Source: Aliidiomarina shirensis (GTDB taxonomy: Bacteria; Pseudomonadota; Gammaproteobacteria; Enterobacterales; Alteromonadaceae). Taken from it: a stretch of 64,000 bases of DNA. This document shows positions 17,556-27,168 of the stretch, piece after piece; position 1 is the first letter of the stretch; each line of letters starts with the position of its first letter. A program made the position numbers and the translations under genes. The stretch is from positions 620,001 through 684,000 of the forward strand of contig NZ_PIPP01000002.1 in assembly GCF_003987345.1 (NCBI RefSeq), read 5' to 3'. The notes beneath the pieces were generated by a model that worked only from the letters and a program-made list of their open reading frames with translations, searched no databases and was not told where the DNA came from.

Positions 17556-18395
17556 ATGGCAAAGCATTCCGCAAATTTGAGCCTTAACGTACAAGGTTCT
17601 GGCGAGCCTATCGTGTTACTCCATGGCTGGGGGTTGAACCAAGCGATTTGGTTTCCTATTCGTGAACTTCTCGTGCAACGATTTCAAGTGATTACCGTTG
17701 ATCTTCCAGGTTTTGGTGAATCAGGTTGGAACGCAGGTGATGACGATTTTCAACAGGCATGTTCGCGCGTGATGGAGCAATTAATTGATTGCATCGAGAA
17801 GCCTTTTCATTTGGCGGGCTGGTCTTTAGGCGGTTTATTCGCTACCCAAATGGCGCTTGATTATCCAACGTATATTAAGCGTCTTACTACGATATCCAGT
17901 TCACCCTGCTTTATGGCACGTGGCGATTGGCCGGGAATTAAACAAGAAACCTTAGAAGCGTTTCGCTATCAACTCACCAACGATTTCCAAAAAACACTCG
18001 AACGCTTTCTGGCGGTGCAGGCATTAGGTAGCCCTGCAGCGCGAGAAGAAATTAAAACCATGCGTAAATTACTTGCGGAGCGTCCAGAACCGCATCCTCA
18101 GGCTTTAATTGCAGGATTGCGTTGGTTGGCAGAGGTTGATCTTCGCGAATCCATAGCGCAGCTTTCAGTGCCCTTATTGCGCATGTATGGCCGACGGGAT
18201 AGCCTAGTACCTGTTGCAACTAGCGATGCGGTAACGCAATATCTGCCAAGTACCTTTTCTGAGCCGCAAGCGCTTGCACCAAACATGATCAATGCGCCTG
18301 CACCCATTCAATTTAATGAAAGTGCACACGCACCGTTTTTCACAGAACCCGATAAGTTCGTTGCTGAACTCTATCGTTGGCACTTAGGGCAGTAA
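17556..18395 (+). CDS. bioH: Pimeloyl-ACP methyl ester carboxylesterase BioH
   Basis: 279 residues. It cleaves the methyl ester of pimeloyl-ACP to end the BioC-BioH route to biotin. It has an alpha/beta hydrolase fold with oxyanion region LLHGWGLN, nucleophile Ser90 in GWSLGG, acid in GRRDSLVP near 213 and His in SAHAPF near 259. Length is slightly above the usual 256 because of an insert before the catalytic His. Divergence from comF supports the assignment over other hydrolases. Its 3-prime end overlaps mutM by 25 bases on the opposite strand. Confidence 0.88.
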   Translation: MAKHSANLSLNVQGSGEPIVLLHGWGLNQAIWFPIRELLVQRFQVITVDLPGFGESGWNAGDDDFQQACSRVMEQLIDCIEKPFHLAGWSLGGLFATQMALDYPTYIKRLTTISSSPCFMARGDWPGIKQETLEAFRYQLTNDFQKTLERFLAVQALGSPAAREEIKTMRKLLAERPEPHPQALIAGLRWLAEVDLRESIAQLSVPLLRMYGRRDSLVPVATSDAVTQYLPSTFSEPQALAPNMINAPAPIQFNESAHAPFFTEPDKFVAELYRWHLGQ

Positions 18396-19180
18396 AACGA
18401 GTTCCGCTGACCAATGCGAACTTGTTTTATAATCGTTTCGCAGTTTAAGCAAGGTTCTCCGGCGCGGCCATAAACCGCCAGCTCCTGCTTAAAATACCCC
18501 GGTTTACCATCGGCTTGGGTGAAATCTTTTAACGTTGTACCACCTTGTTGAATGGCGCGAGCAAGAACCACTTTGATTACATCAGCCAGCCGCTGGTATC
18601 GTGCCTTGCTCACTTTGCCAGCCGCTCGGCGTGGATCAATACCCGTAGCAAATAATGCTTCGTTGGCATAAATGTTGCCTACTCCCACCACGATCGCATT
18701 ATCCATAATAAAGCTTTTCACCGGCGTAGCCTTGCCACGAGAAAGTGCGAACAATCGGGCACCATCAAAATCATCGGTTAAAGGTTCGGGGCCAAGGCTG
18801 GCAAGCAGCACATGGGTTTCATCAAGAGCTTGCCATAACACCGCACCAAACCTTCTTGCATCGTTTAAGCGTAAGCTATAGCCATTCTCAAGTTCCAGCT
18901 CAAAGTGATCATGCTTTTGCCGCGGTGCCTCAGTAGGAAGTACGTGCAATTTTCCCGACATTCCCAAGTGAATAATGAGCGTGCCGTGCACGCAATCTAG
19001 CAATAAATATTTTGCCCGCCGGCGAATAGCCACTATCTCCTCACCTTGCAGTAACTGCACGGTTTCTGGAATGGGCCAACGTAAGGTGGGGAACCATACA
19101 CGAACTGCTTTAACTCTTTGCTGTAATACGTGCGGCGTAATCCCTAAACGGCTTACTTCAACTTCTGGTAATTCAGGCAT
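18371..19180 (-). CDS. mutM: Formamidopyrimidine-DNA glycosylase MutM (Fpg)
   Basis: 269 residues, the usual length. It excises 8-oxoguanine and formamidopyrimidines and nicks the abasic site. Seen: N-terminal PELPEVE with catalytic Pro1 (after Met removal) and Glu2, the middle-domain lysine in MSGKLHVLP, the helix-two-turn-helix segment [12 protein letters not shown], and a C-terminal zinc finger CLNC with CPKC. In E. coli mutM directly follows rpmG. Here two unrelated genes lie between. It converges on bioH with overlapping ends. Confidence 0.97.
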   Translation of the reverse strand: MPELPEVEVSRLGITPHVLQQRVKAVRVWFPTLRWPIPETVQLLQGEEIVAIRRRAKYLLLDCVHGTLIIHLGMSGKLHVLPTEAPRQKHDHFELELENGYSLRLNDARRFGAVLWQALDETHVLLASLGPEPLTDDFDGARLFALSRGKATPVKSFIMDNAIVVGVGNIYANEALFATGIDPRRAAGKVSKARYQRLADVIKVVLARAIQQGGTTLKDFTQADGKPGYFKQELAVYGRAGEPCLNCETIIKQVRIGQRNSFYCPKCQR

Positions 19181-19304
19181 ACACTATCCAATTGAATTAT
19201 AACTAACTATTTTTATACCCTCGGGCGCTATTGAAACGTATATTAGCGCTCCGAATAAATCGAAACGTGGCATTTTCACAGCATTTCACGGAAACAAAGC
19301 ATAC

Positions 19305-19985
19305 ATGAACCCGGTTCTTGATTCACTGCATGAAGCACAAGGCGAGCTCACTACCGAGATCGATGATGAGCAATGGCTTGCTCAGTTCGATGCGCTCGCC
19401 GATTTTGGCTATGTGATCATTGAGAATTTTTTACCAAATCACGAAGCCGCCGCACTCTATAACTATGCGGCAAACCTTAGCGAACCTGATTGGAATATTG
19501 CCGGTATTGGCCGTGAGCAACAGCATACATTGAATACGCGCGTGCGCAGTGATCAGATTCGTTGGCTACACCCCGAAGTACCCGCTGAGGCTATTTATTT
19601 AAACACCCTGAACAACTTACGGGTACGCCTGAACCGCCGCCTCTTCATGGGATTATTCGACTATGAGTGCCACCTAGCACGCTACCAACCCGGCGCATTT
19701 TATAAAAAGCACTTAGATGCATTTAAAGGCCGCAGCAACCGCGTGCTTACTACGGTGTATTATTTAAATCCGGAGTGGCGTGCCGAAGATGGTGGAGAAT
19801 TAGTTATTTATGGGGCAAACGACGAAATACTGGAAACGGTATTGCCGAAACAAAATACGCTAGTGGTGTTTTTAAGCGATACTTTCGTGCACGAAGTAAA
19901 AACCGCTTATCGAGAGCGGTTCAGCATAACTGGCTGGTTCCGCCACAATGCATCGAACGCGCACAGGGTAGATCCTCCGGTATAA
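19305..19985 (+). CDS. 2-oxoglutarate/Fe(II)-dependent oxygenase, prolyl-4-hydroxylase type
   Basis: 226 residues, cytoplasmic. The family uses 2-oxoglutarate and O2 to hydroxylate proteins or small molecules. The double-stranded beta-helix core carries iron ligands His and Asp in FYKKHLDAF (near 137-139), a distal His in FVHEVKTA (near 194), and the 2-oxoglutarate Arg in YRERFSITGWFR. A GGELVIYG turn is typical. The substrate is unknown; P4H-like proteins in gammaproteobacteria have been linked to translation factors. It stands alone between mutM and a DUF418 gene and ends at a strong shared terminator. Confidence 0.87.
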   Translation: MNPVLDSLHEAQGELTTEIDDEQWLAQFDALADFGYVIIENFLPNHEAAALYNYAANLSEPDWNIAGIGREQQHTLNTRVRSDQIRWLHPEVPAEAIYLNTLNNLRVRLNRRLFMGLFDYECHLARYQPGAFYKKHLDAFKGRSNRVLTTVYYLNPEWRAEDGGELVIYGANDEILETVLPKQNTLVVFLSDTFVHEVKTAYRERFSITGWFRHNASNAHRVDPPV

Positions 19986-20009
19986 ATCTACTTTGCAATG
20001 ATTGAAAAC

Positions 20010-20040
20010 AAAACCGCCAGCACGTTGTGCTGGCGGTTTT
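20010..20040. terminator. Bidirectional terminator after the 2OG oxygenase and DUF418 genes
   Basis: A perfect 14-bp stem, AAAACCGCCAGCAC with GTGCTGGCGGTTTT, and a 3-base loop, between two converging genes. Confidence 0.93.
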
Positions 20041-20048
20041 GTTTGCGC

Positions 20049-21284
20049 TTATGCTTTACGCATGGGTTGCAACTTCATGTATGTAGCACTACGCCATAAC
20101 CATTCCATCGGTCCGTATTGATAACGCTGTAACCACCAAGTACTAAACCACAACTGGCCAGCATACAATGCAATCGCCATTACCGTAGTAGCAAAGCGGC
20201 CAAACTCACCGTATAGGCCAAAGCCGTAACCGTAAAATAACGTGGTAAATACAATCGAATGAGTAAGGTAATTGGTAAGAGCCATACGCCCTGCGGGAGC
20301 CAGGTGCTGAAGCCACTTTTTACCACCTAAGAAAAGTAGAGCAATGATACCCATGTAGGCAAAGCATAAGCCAATGTTTGCAATGGCCTGCAGCAAGAAA
20401 ATCAACGCGCCCTGATAGTCGGGTATCATCATCTCTATATCTAAGCCATAGATACCGATAATTAAAGCACTCGGTAAACCAAATAGGCCACCAAACATCA
20501 CCATATTACGAATGGCTTTACGATGTTCACGCGGATTGGTAAAAATTCCTGCCCGAGCAAACGCAGCACCTATAAGCATTGTTCCTAGAATTGTAGGTAT
20601 AAAGAATATAATACCACCACCGCCATACAGGAGCGCGATTTCAGATAACCGATACTGCACTACTTCAGCATAAGTACCACCAATATACACTTCGTGGCCC
20701 ATAGCTATCATTTGCTGCATTTCAATTCTAGATTGCTCGAAATCGGCGAGCATTTCCGGACCGGCGGCAGAATTCAAGCCCATCTGAATTCCCCAGGCGC
20801 CGAGACAAAACAGCAATACTGGAATAATGATGAATGCCGCTCCCAATTTCCATAAATGCCTGGGCGAGGTTTTAACAAATAATAATAAGAACACACCAAC
20901 AATGGCGTAATTCAACAAAATATCGCCACCCCAGATATAAACAATGTGCACTAAACCAAACAACGCCAACACAAAAATACGCCGGAAGAACAGAAAGCGT
21001 GGTGAATTGGTTTTTTCCATTGCCCGATCAAGGAACAATACGAAGCCCATACCAAACAATAACGAGAACATGGTGTAGAATTTACCTTGCACAAAGGTGT
21101 AAACGCCCCATGCAGTAGCATAATCCAAACCAACTTGTTCCGTATTAAAGCCATGCATCATTTCCGCTAAAGGCCGCTGAAAGTATTCAATATTCATCAG
21201 CAAAATGCCAAGCAATGCAAAGCCACGAATTATATCGAGTAAGTGAATGCGCTCTTGGGGCGCAATGGGGGTTGCCGTACTCAT
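20049..21284 (-). CDS. DUF418 membrane protein (YeiB-like)
   Basis: 411 residues with about ten hydrophobic segments. The N-terminus (RIHLLDIIRGFALLGILLMN) and the C-terminal block (MALTNYLTHSIVFTTLFYGY) are DUF418 family hallmarks. The family is related to acyltransferase-like membrane proteins and its role is not established. It starts with ATG at 21284 and forms a single-gene unit with terminators on both sides. Confidence 0.85.
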   Translation of the reverse strand: MSTATPIAPQERIHLLDIIRGFALLGILLMNIEYFQRPLAEMMHGFNTEQVGLDYATAWGVYTFVQGKFYTMFSLLFGMGFVLFLDRAMEKTNSPRFLFFRRIFVLALFGLVHIVYIWGGDILLNYAIVGVFLLLFVKTSPRHLWKLGAAFIIIPVLLFCLGAWGIQMGLNSAAGPEMLADFEQSRIEMQQMIAMGHEVYIGGTYAEVVQYRLSEIALLYGGGGIIFFIPTILGTMLIGAAFARAGIFTNPREHRKAIRNMVMFGGLFGLPSALIIGIYGLDIEMMIPDYQGALIFLLQAIANIGLCFAYMGIIALLFLGGKKWLQHLAPAGRMALTNYLTHSIVFTTLFYGYGFGLYGEFGRFATTVMAIALYAGQLWFSTWWLQRYQYGPMEWLWRSATYMKLQPMRKA

Positions 21285-21420
21285 AGTGAGCCTCTAATTT
21301 TAAGTATTGTTATGGGAGCTACATATATTGTGAAAACGGAAAAAGATTAGTAGCTAACGTAGATTTCGGCAAGAAATAAAATGTAACAAAAGTGCACCTA
21401 ATTCTCGTGCTGCGGGCACA

Positions 21421-21446
21421 AAAAAACCCGCCTGAGCGGGTTTTTT
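21421..21446. terminator. Terminator after rpmG
   Basis: AAAAAACCCGC and GCGGGTTTTTT form a perfect 11-bp stem with loop CTGA. It lies downstream of rpmG on the minus strand. On the plus strand nothing precedes it. Confidence 0.93.
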
Positions 21447-21476
21447 ATGTTTAAAACAAACTAACACCAAGTTCAA

Positions 21477-21632
21477 TTACTTGATTTTAGCTTCTTTAAA
21501 CATTACATGCTTACGAACTACTGGATCAAATTTCTTGATCTCGAATTTCTCAGGCATGTTACGTTTGTTCTTATCTGTGGTGTAGAAGAATCCAGTACCA
21601 GCAGAAGAAACCAGACGAATTTTATCGCGCAT
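21477..21632 (-). CDS. rpmG: 50S ribosomal protein L33
   Basis: 51 residues: starts [19 protein letters not shown] and ends with a Lys-rich tail, matching bacterial L33, a small protein of the large ribosomal subunit near the E site. The cysteine-free form (no zinc ribbon CXXC) is seen. It lies 28 bases after rpmB and shares its promoter. It was found by direct reading because it is very short. Confidence 0.97.
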   Translation of the reverse strand: MRDKIRLVSSAGTGFFYTTDKNKRNMPEKFEIKKFDPVVRKHVMFKEAKIK

Positions 21633-21660
21633 CGTATTATTCCTTTCGTTCTAGCCGGTA

Positions 21661-21897
21661 TTAAACCCGGACGCCTTTCGCACGCAAATCAGATAATACG
21701 GAATCGATACCGTTTTTATCGATGATACGCATACCTTTGGTAGAAATGCGTAGTTTCACCCAACGCTTTTCGCTTTCAACCCAAAACCGGTGGCTTTGAA
21801 GGTTTGGCAGGAAACGACGGCGGGTCGCATTGTTCGCGTGTGAGCGGTTATTACCAACCACTGGCCGCTTTCCTGTTACTTGACATACTCGTGACAT
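21661..21897 (-). CDS. rpmB: 50S ribosomal protein L28
   Basis: 78 residues, the E. coli length. It begins [20 protein letters not shown] and contains [18 protein letters not shown], both diagnostic. A longer frame adds nine residues, but the ATG at 21897 fits the family. It is first gene of the rpmB-rpmG operon. Confidence 0.97.
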   Translation of the reverse strand: MSRVCQVTGKRPVVGNNRSHANNATRRRFLPNLQSHRFWVESEKRWVKLRISTKGMRIIDKNGIDSVLSDLRAKGVRV

Positions 21898-21972
21898 GTT
21901 CGTTACTCCGAAATTGCTTTGCAAGCTCGCCTAATCGCCCTGATGGCCTTGCCCTATAAATCGAGGGCGCAA

Positions 21973-22001
21973 TTTATACTAAAAAACGCCGCTAAAAACA
22001 A
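21973..22001 (-). promoter_or_regulatory. Predicted rpmB-rpmG promoter
   Basis: On the minus strand TTGTTT (22001-21996), a 17-base spacer and TATAAA (21978-21973), about 75 bases before the rpmB ATG. It is followed by a GC-rich GCGCCC segment resembling the discriminator of stringently controlled promoters. Confidence 0.6.
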
Positions 22002-22054
22002 GCTTTACCGGATATTTTTTATGCTCAATAAGTGTTCCCAGCATGGAAAAGCCT

Positions 22055-22930
22055 TTATAACCAACCTCTTTCAGCAAAAGAGACAGTTTCGCCAGCACCA
22101 ATAACAAAGTGGTCTAGCAAGGCCACGTCAATGGTACTGAGTGCTTCTCGGATTCGAGTTGTTACTCGTTGATCTGCTTGACTCGGCTCAGCCACACCTG
22201 AGGGGTGGTTGTGCGCTAAGATTACAGCAGCTGCATTGTGGCGCATCACTAATTTAATGATTTCCCGTGGGTAAACAGGAGCCGCATTGATAGTGCCGTA
22301 AAACAGCTCGCAATAATGCAGCAAACGATGCTGACTGTCCAGTAATAGTATCGCGAAAACCTCGCGATCTTGATGCCGGAGTTGCGCCGCCAAATAATCT
22401 TTTACCATCTCCGGCCGAGTGAACCCTTCGCCACTTCGTAGCGAGCTAGCCAAGTAACGCCGAGTTAGCTCTAAAATGGCTTGAATTTGCATTGAGCGGG
22501 CCAACCCGATTCCGGGAATTTCAAGTAAGCGCTCTTTCGATAGTGATAACAGCCCACCTAATCCGCCCGCCGTTTTTAATACATCGCGGCTCCAAGTTAT
22601 TACATCTTTGCCACCACTGCCGGTGCCAAATAACACCGCGAGTAATTCAGCCTCGGTAAGGCTTGCCGAGCCAAATGTAGCAAGCTTCTCGCGAGGTCGT
22701 TCATGTGCTTCCCACTCTTTAATCAACACCTTTGCCGGTGCTTCTAAATCAGGCGCAGCGTGTGGCATCAACAAACCGCCTGCGAGCGTTTCCGGTAGTA
22801 TGGGCGCTCGCGAACCGGATGTATCCCGCCGCCATTCTTCGCTGCCGTTGCCTAAATCCAACTCGGGTTGGTTTGCTGCCACTTCTGCTACGTTACTGGC
22901 AATGGCTGTTTCCGTACATTTTGTTACCAT
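22055..22930 (-). CDS. radC: RadC family protein (JAB/MPN domain) with long N-terminal extension
   Basis: 291 residues. RadC proteins hold a helix-hairpin-helix region (LLEIPGIGLARSMQIQA) and a JAB metalloprotease-like domain. The metal motif HNHPSG with a following Asp (SQADQRV) is near 240-257. Its biological role is unsettled despite the repair name. The ATG at 22930 is preceded by a perfect AGGAGG at five bases, so I keep it. This gives about 55 residues before the usual family start near WEAHERPREKL. The extra part looks disordered (Glu, Pro, Ala, Ser). It lies between rpmBG and coaBC, the E. coli order. Confidence 0.92.
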   Translation of the reverse strand: MVTKCTETAIASNVAEVAANQPELDLGNGSEEWRRDTSGSRAPILPETLAGGLLMPHAAPDLEAPAKVLIKEWEAHERPREKLATFGSASLTEAELLAVLFGTGSGGKDVITWSRDVLKTAGGLGGLLSLSKERLLEIPGIGLARSMQIQAILELTRRYLASSLRSGEGFTRPEMVKDYLAAQLRHQDREVFAILLLDSQHRLLHYCELFYGTINAAPVYPREIIKLVMRHNAAAVILAHNHPSGVAEPSQADQRVTTRIREALSTIDVALLDHFVIGAGETVSFAERGWL

Positions 22931-23002
22931 TGGAACCTCCTGTTCCCCTTACTAGTTTCAATCCACACTCGTCAAAACAATCCGCATCGTGTTATCTTTA
23001 CG

Positions 23003-23018
23003 GTAAGTATTTACTTAC
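23003..23018. promoter_or_regulatory. Palindrome upstream of coaBC
   Basis: GTAAGTA-TT-TACTTAC, perfect 7-base arms, in the roughly 100-base gap between divergent radC and coaBC. It ends immediately before an ATG at 23019 and 12 bases before the preferred coaBC start. It could be an operator or an mRNA hairpin. Confidence 0.45.
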
Positions 23019-23030
23019 ATGGATACAACT

Positions 23031-24263
23031 ATGGCGAGCCTTACAAACCGTAAGTTATTGCTGATTGTTACCGGCGGTATCGCAGCCTACAAAACGCCTG
23101 AGCTAGTGCGGCGTTTAAAAGACGAAGGCACCGAAGTGCGTGTCGTGATGACAAAGGGCGCAAAAGCCTTTATAACACCACTCACGCTGCAAGCTGTTTC
23201 CGGTAACCCAGTGCATGATGATTTGCTTGATCCCGCCGCAGAAGCGGCTATGGGCCATATAGAATTGGCACGTTGGGCTGATCTTATCGTGGTAGCCCCT
23301 GCTTCTGCGAGTGCCATGGCACGCTTAGCTCATGGCTTCGCTGACGACCTATTCAGCACCCTTTGCCTTGCTACCGATGCTCCGGTTGCACTAGTACCCG
23401 CAATGAACCGCTTGATGTGGTCGGCTCCAGCGACTCAACGCAACCTGGAACTGCTGCAAGATGATGGCAAACTAATTTGGGGGCCGAATGAAGGTTCTCA
23501 AGCCTGTGGCGAAACGGGTGCCGGGCGCATGTTAGAACCTCACGAAATTCTGCAGCAAATTCAAGAATTCTTTACTGCTACGCGCTCACTACACCAAGAG
23601 AGCACGGAGAACGAAGGCTTATTGCTAGGTAAACGCGTATTAATTACCGCAGGCCCTACTCGGGAAGCCATCGACCCAGTACGCTACTTAAGCAACCACA
23701 GTTCTGGAAAAATGGGGTTTGCGCTTGCAGCTGCCGCGGCACGTGAAGGTGCTGAGGTAACGTTAGTGGCAGGCCCTTGCCAACTTTCCACGCCCGCAGG
23801 TGTGCGCAGAATCGATGTGATCAGTGCGAACGAAATGCACGAAGCGGTTGCGAATGCTTTGGCTCAGCAAGATCTTTTCATTGGGTGCGCAGCTGTAGCC
23901 GATTTTCGTCCGGCAAGCATTGCTGAACAAAAAATGAAAAAACAAGATGGCGAAAACGAAATGCACATTGCGCTGGTAAAAAACCCCGATATTCTAGCTT
24001 GGGTTGCGCAACAAGAAGGTGCCCCATATTGTGTTGGCTTTGCCGCAGAAACGGAAAATGTTGAAGCGTACGCTCGCAAAAAGCTTGAACGAAAAGGTAT
24101 TCAAATGATTATTGCCAATGATGTCAGCAACTCAGATCTTGGCTTCAATAGCGATAACAATGCCGTGGTGGCTATCTCTGCAGATTCAGAGCAACATATA
24201 GCAACGAACACCAAAGCTGAAATAGCAAAGCAGCTTATTGCGCTGATTAGCAGCAAACTGTAA
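23031..24263 (+). CDS. coaBC: Bifunctional phosphopantothenoylcysteine decarboxylase/phosphopantothenate-cysteine ligase
   Basis: 410 residues. It joins cysteine to 4-phosphopantothenate (CoaB) and decarboxylates the product (CoaC), two steps of coenzyme A synthesis. The N-terminal flavoprotein domain begins LLLIVTGGIAAYKTPELVRR, with PAMNRLMW substrate recognition near 126 and a GSQACGETGAGRM flap near 160. The C-terminal ligase domain begins near 207 with RVLITAGPTREAIDPVRYLSN. An ATG four codons earlier (23019) exists; the start at 23031 fits the E. coli length and has GGA seven bases upstream. It heads a coaBC-dut-slmA cluster. Confidence 0.96.
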   Translation: MASLTNRKLLLIVTGGIAAYKTPELVRRLKDEGTEVRVVMTKGAKAFITPLTLQAVSGNPVHDDLLDPAAEAAMGHIELARWADLIVVAPASASAMARLAHGFADDLFSTLCLATDAPVALVPAMNRLMWSAPATQRNLELLQDDGKLIWGPNEGSQACGETGAGRMLEPHEILQQIQEFFTATRSLHQESTENEGLLLGKRVLITAGPTREAIDPVRYLSNHSSGKMGFALAAAAAREGAEVTLVAGPCQLSTPAGVRRIDVISANEMHEAVANALAQQDLFIGCAAVADFRPASIAEQKMKKQDGENEMHIALVKNPDILAWVAQQEGAPYCVGFAAETENVEAYARKKLERKGIQMIIANDVSNSDLGFNSDNNAVVAISADSEQHIATNTKAEIAKQLIALISSKL

Positions 24264-24338
24264 CGATTATTTTAGGTTTTACTATTTACTACATTTTATT
24301 CTCACTAGATTTTACGCTAACTAGAAAATGAGCAACGT

Positions 24339-24797
24339 ATGAGCAAAGCAATTGATGTAAAAATCCTTGATCCACGTGTAGGCAAAGAATTCCCACTCCC
24401 TACTTATGCTACACCCGGCTCTGCTGGCCTAGATTTGCGGGCCTGTATCGGCGAGGCTATTGTGCTTGAGCCTGGGCAAACAGAGCTTGTGGGTACTGGT
24501 TTAGCGATTCATATCGCTGATCCTGGCTTGGCCGCCACCATTCTGCCCCGCTCGGGCTTAGGCCATAAGCACGGAATCGTATTGGGAAATCTGGTGGGCT
24601 TAATTGATTCTGATTATCAAGGCGAATTGAAAGTATCGGTATGGAACCGCGGAAACTCGGCGTTTACCATTGAACCGGGTGAGCGTATCGCGCAATTAGT
24701 GATTATTCCGGTGGTTCAAGCCGATTTTAATTTAGTAAGTGAGTTCAGTGATAGTGATCGCGGCACCGGCGGTTTTGGCTCATCCGGCCGTCATTAA
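24339..24797 (+). CDS. dut: dUTP diphosphatase (dUTPase)
   Basis: 152 residues. This trimeric enzyme hydrolyses dUTP to dUMP and PPi, keeping uracil out of DNA and feeding dTMP synthesis. The five family motifs are seen in order: [45 protein letters not shown] and the C-terminal [11 protein letters not shown] that closes the active site. Length equals E. coli Dut (about 152). Confidence 0.98.
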   Translation: MSKAIDVKILDPRVGKEFPLPTYATPGSAGLDLRACIGEAIVLEPGQTELVGTGLAIHIADPGLAATILPRSGLGHKHGIVLGNLVGLIDSDYQGELKVSVWNRGNSAFTIEPGERIAQLVIIPVVQADFNLVSEFSDSDRGTGGFGSSGRH

Positions 24798-24884
24798 AAG
24801 CTTAGTTACAGAAGAAATGAAACAAAAATAAATCAAAATAAACGGCAACATAATAAGCCGTAAAATAATTCAGGGAAAACACGC

Positions 24885-25478
24885 ATGACCACACAACGGA
24901 AATCCAATCGCCGCGAGGAGATTCTCGGTACGCTCGCGTACATGTTAGAAACTCATCTTGGGCAACCGATTACTACCGCAAAATTAGCAGCTGAAGTAGG
25001 CGTTTCTGAAGCCGCGTTGTATCGGCACTTTCCGTCAAAAGCGAAAATGTTCGACGACCTTATCACCTACATCGAAGAGATTGTGCTTGGTGGTGTGAAT
25101 AAAGTGCTAGAAACCGAAAAACAAACCATGCCGCGAGTGCAACAAATTATTGGTTTGTTGCTCCAGTTTGCCGAACAAAGCCCCGGCATGACACGCGTGC
25201 TTACTGGCGATGCCTTAATGGGTGAAAACGAACGATTGCGCGCACGCGTAGTGAGCCTGTTTGAGCGCCTAGAGAGCCAGATAAAACAGATTCTGCGCGA
25301 ACGGCGCATGCGCGAAGGCGTTCAATTTACAGCTGATGAAGGCATGCTAGCGAACATAGTAATGGCTTACGCCGAAGGTAAATTGAGCCAATATGTCCGT
25401 TCTGGCTTTAAGAAAAAACCAACCACTGAATTTACTGCTCAGTGGCAATTACTCGAACAGCAGCTTTTACTCGCGTAA
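24885..25478 (+). CDS. slmA: Nucleoid occlusion factor SlmA
   Basis: 197 residues, TetR family. SlmA binds specific DNA sites and disassembles FtsZ over the nucleoid so that the cell does not divide through DNA. It starts [18 protein letters not shown]; the helix-turn-helix [20 protein letters not shown] is near 29-48 and typical of SlmA. The position after dut matches E. coli. It ends at a strong terminator shared with gpsA. Confidence 0.97.
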   Translation: MTTQRKSNRREEILGTLAYMLETHLGQPITTAKLAAEVGVSEAALYRHFPSKAKMFDDLITYIEEIVLGGVNKVLETEKQTMPRVQQIIGLLLQFAEQSPGMTRVLTGDALMGENERLRARVVSLFERLESQIKQILRERRMREGVQFTADEGMLANIVMAYAEGKLSQYVRSGFKKKPTTEFTAQWQLLEQQLLLA

Positions 25479-25504
25479 GTAAAACATTCAGAAAGCGAAA
25501 ACAA

Positions 25505-25541
25505 AAAAGCGCCGCCTAATTCAAAATAAGGCGGCGCTTTT
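25505..25541. terminator. Bidirectional terminator between slmA and gpsA
   Basis: AAAAGCGCCGCCT and AGGCGGCGCTTTT, a 13-bp perfect stem with an 11-base loop, in the gap of converging genes. Confidence 0.92.
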
Positions 25542-25575
25542 CAATGATTACACTTAATGAAAGTAGAGGTTACAT

Positions 25576-26586
25576 TCAACCTTTCTCGCTGGTTTGCGCC
25601 CGAGCGAGTAGATCTTGGGCCACTTGCAGCGGTTCTTTACCCTCATATAAAACTTTATAGAGTTGCTCAGAAATTGGCATCTCAACATTAAAGCGTTTGG
25701 CTAATGCCACAACTTCACGCGTATTACGGTAACCTTCTACAGCTTGGCCAATATCCGCCATCGCTTGCTCTACGGTTTTGCCTTGGCCAATTGCCATGCC
25801 AAAACGACGATTCCGCGATTGGTTATCAGTACATGTGAGAATTAAATCACCCAAACCTGCCATACCTGTAAAGGTTTCTGGTTTGCCGCCAAGCGCCACG
25901 CCCAACCGAGTTAGTTCTGCTAAACCGCGTGTAATGAGAGCTGTGCGTGTATTCGCGCCAAAGCCTAAGCCATCGGCCATACCAGCACCTATGGCAATTA
26001 CATTTTTAACTGCACCGCCAAGCTGCATACCAATAAAATCGTCGTTTAAATAAACACGAAACGATCGATCGCAATGCAACGCCTTTGATAAATCATCAAC
26101 GAACTCAGGCTTATTCGCAGCCACAGCAATTGCCGTGGGCATACCTTTGGCCATTTCCGCAGCAAAGGTTGGCCCTGAAAGTACCGCTAAAGCACGATTC
26201 GGCCCTAAAACATCGGTGGCTACTTCGGAAAGTAAACGCCCGGTTTCTGGCTCAAGGCCTTTCGTTGCCCAAGCTACACCTGCGTGCTCACGCAAATATG
26301 GCGCAATTTGTTGCAGAACTTCAGCAAAACCATAACTCGGCACTACCACAAGAATGGTATCCGAAGCTTGCACTGCTGTTTCAAGGTTGGTTTCCAGCTC
26401 TAACAGATCTGGGAACGGGCAATCGGGGAGGTAGCGAGTATTCTCACGCGCGGCTTGCATTTCGTTAACTTGCGCTTGATCTCGCCCCCACAACACCGTG
26501 CGTTGGCCTTTTCTAGCAATACAGATAGCAAGGGCGGTGCCATACGACCCCGCCCCCAATACTGTTACTGATGTTGTATCAGCCAC
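25576..26586 (-). CDS. gpsA: NAD(P)-dependent glycerol-3-phosphate dehydrogenase
   Basis: 336 residues. It reduces dihydroxyacetone phosphate to sn-glycerol-3-phosphate, the backbone that PlsB (3.3 kb) acylates. Seen: N-terminal Rossmann motif [29 protein letters not shown], the catalytic-Lys region [20 protein letters not shown], and GLGDLILTC. The start is GTG at 26586 with AAGGAAA upstream. It follows secB by 16 bases, as in E. coli. Confidence 0.97.
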   Translation of the reverse strand: MADTTSVTVLGAGSYGTALAICIARKGQRTVLWGRDQAQVNEMQAARENTRYLPDCPFPDLLELETNLETAVQASDTILVVVPSYGFAEVLQQIAPYLREHAGVAWATKGLEPETGRLLSEVATDVLGPNRALAVLSGPTFAAEMAKGMPTAIAVAANKPEFVDDLSKALHCDRSFRVYLNDDFIGMQLGGAVKNVIAIGAGMADGLGFGANTRTALITRGLAELTRLGVALGGKPETFTGMAGLGDLILTCTDNQSRNRRFGMAIGQGKTVEQAMADIGQAVEGYRNTREVVALAKRFNVEMPISEQLYKVLYEGKEPLQVAQDLLARAQTSEKG

Positions 26587-26602
26587 TAAGTTTCCTTAAT
26601 GC

Positions 26603-27112
26603 TTACGCGTCAGCTTTAGGTTGCTCTTGCGCAGCTTGTTGTTGCTGCTGCATGTGTTGAGCAAACACAGCATCAAAGTTAATTGGTGCAAGGTTCAATT
26701 GTGGGAATGTACCTTTGCTTACCAAGCCAGAAATTGCTTCACGTGCGTACGGGAACAAAATATTCGGGCAGAACGCAGCTAGTGTATGCGCTAAACCATC
26801 TTCTGGAAGATCAGCAGGGATTGAGAAAATACCAGCCTGAGCTACTTCACATAAGAATGCTACTTCACCTTCAACAGTGTTTTTCACTGTTAAGCTAAGT
26901 ACTACTTCAAAAACGTTATCATCTAATTTAGTGTTGCTCACGTTCATATCAACGTTCAGCTCTGGCTTCCACTCTTTGCGGAAAATAGCTGGCGTGTTTG
27001 GCGCTTCAAAAGAAACGTCTTTCACGTAGATACGTTGAATTGAAAATTGGCCGCCCGCTTGCTGTTCGTTTTGAGCCGCGCCGTTTGCTTGAGTTTGCTG
27101 TTCATCAGCCAT
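26603..27112 (-). CDS. secB: Protein-export chaperone SecB
   Basis: 169 residues. SecB is a tetrameric cytoplasmic chaperone that keeps preproteins unfolded and hands them to SecA. Family landmarks: [19 protein letters not shown] near 23-41, [21 protein letters not shown] near 72-92, and [20 protein letters not shown] near 114-133. The Gln/Ala-rich C-terminal tail is the usual SecA-binding variable end. It is in an operon rhodanese-secB-gpsA; the grxC gene found between yibN and secB in E. coli is absent. Confidence 0.97.
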   Translation of the reverse strand: MADEQQTQANGAAQNEQQAGGQFSIQRIYVKDVSFEAPNTPAIFRKEWKPELNVDMNVSNTKLDDNVFEVVLSLTVKNTVEGEVAFLCEVAQAGIFSIPADLPEDGLAHTLAAFCPNILFPYAREAISGLVSKGTFPQLNLAPINFDAVFAQHMQQQQQAAQEQPKADA

Positions 27113-27168
27113 AATACTTACCTGCTTTACTTAATTTAGAATGAAAGATAAAAATCTGCGTTGTTGTT

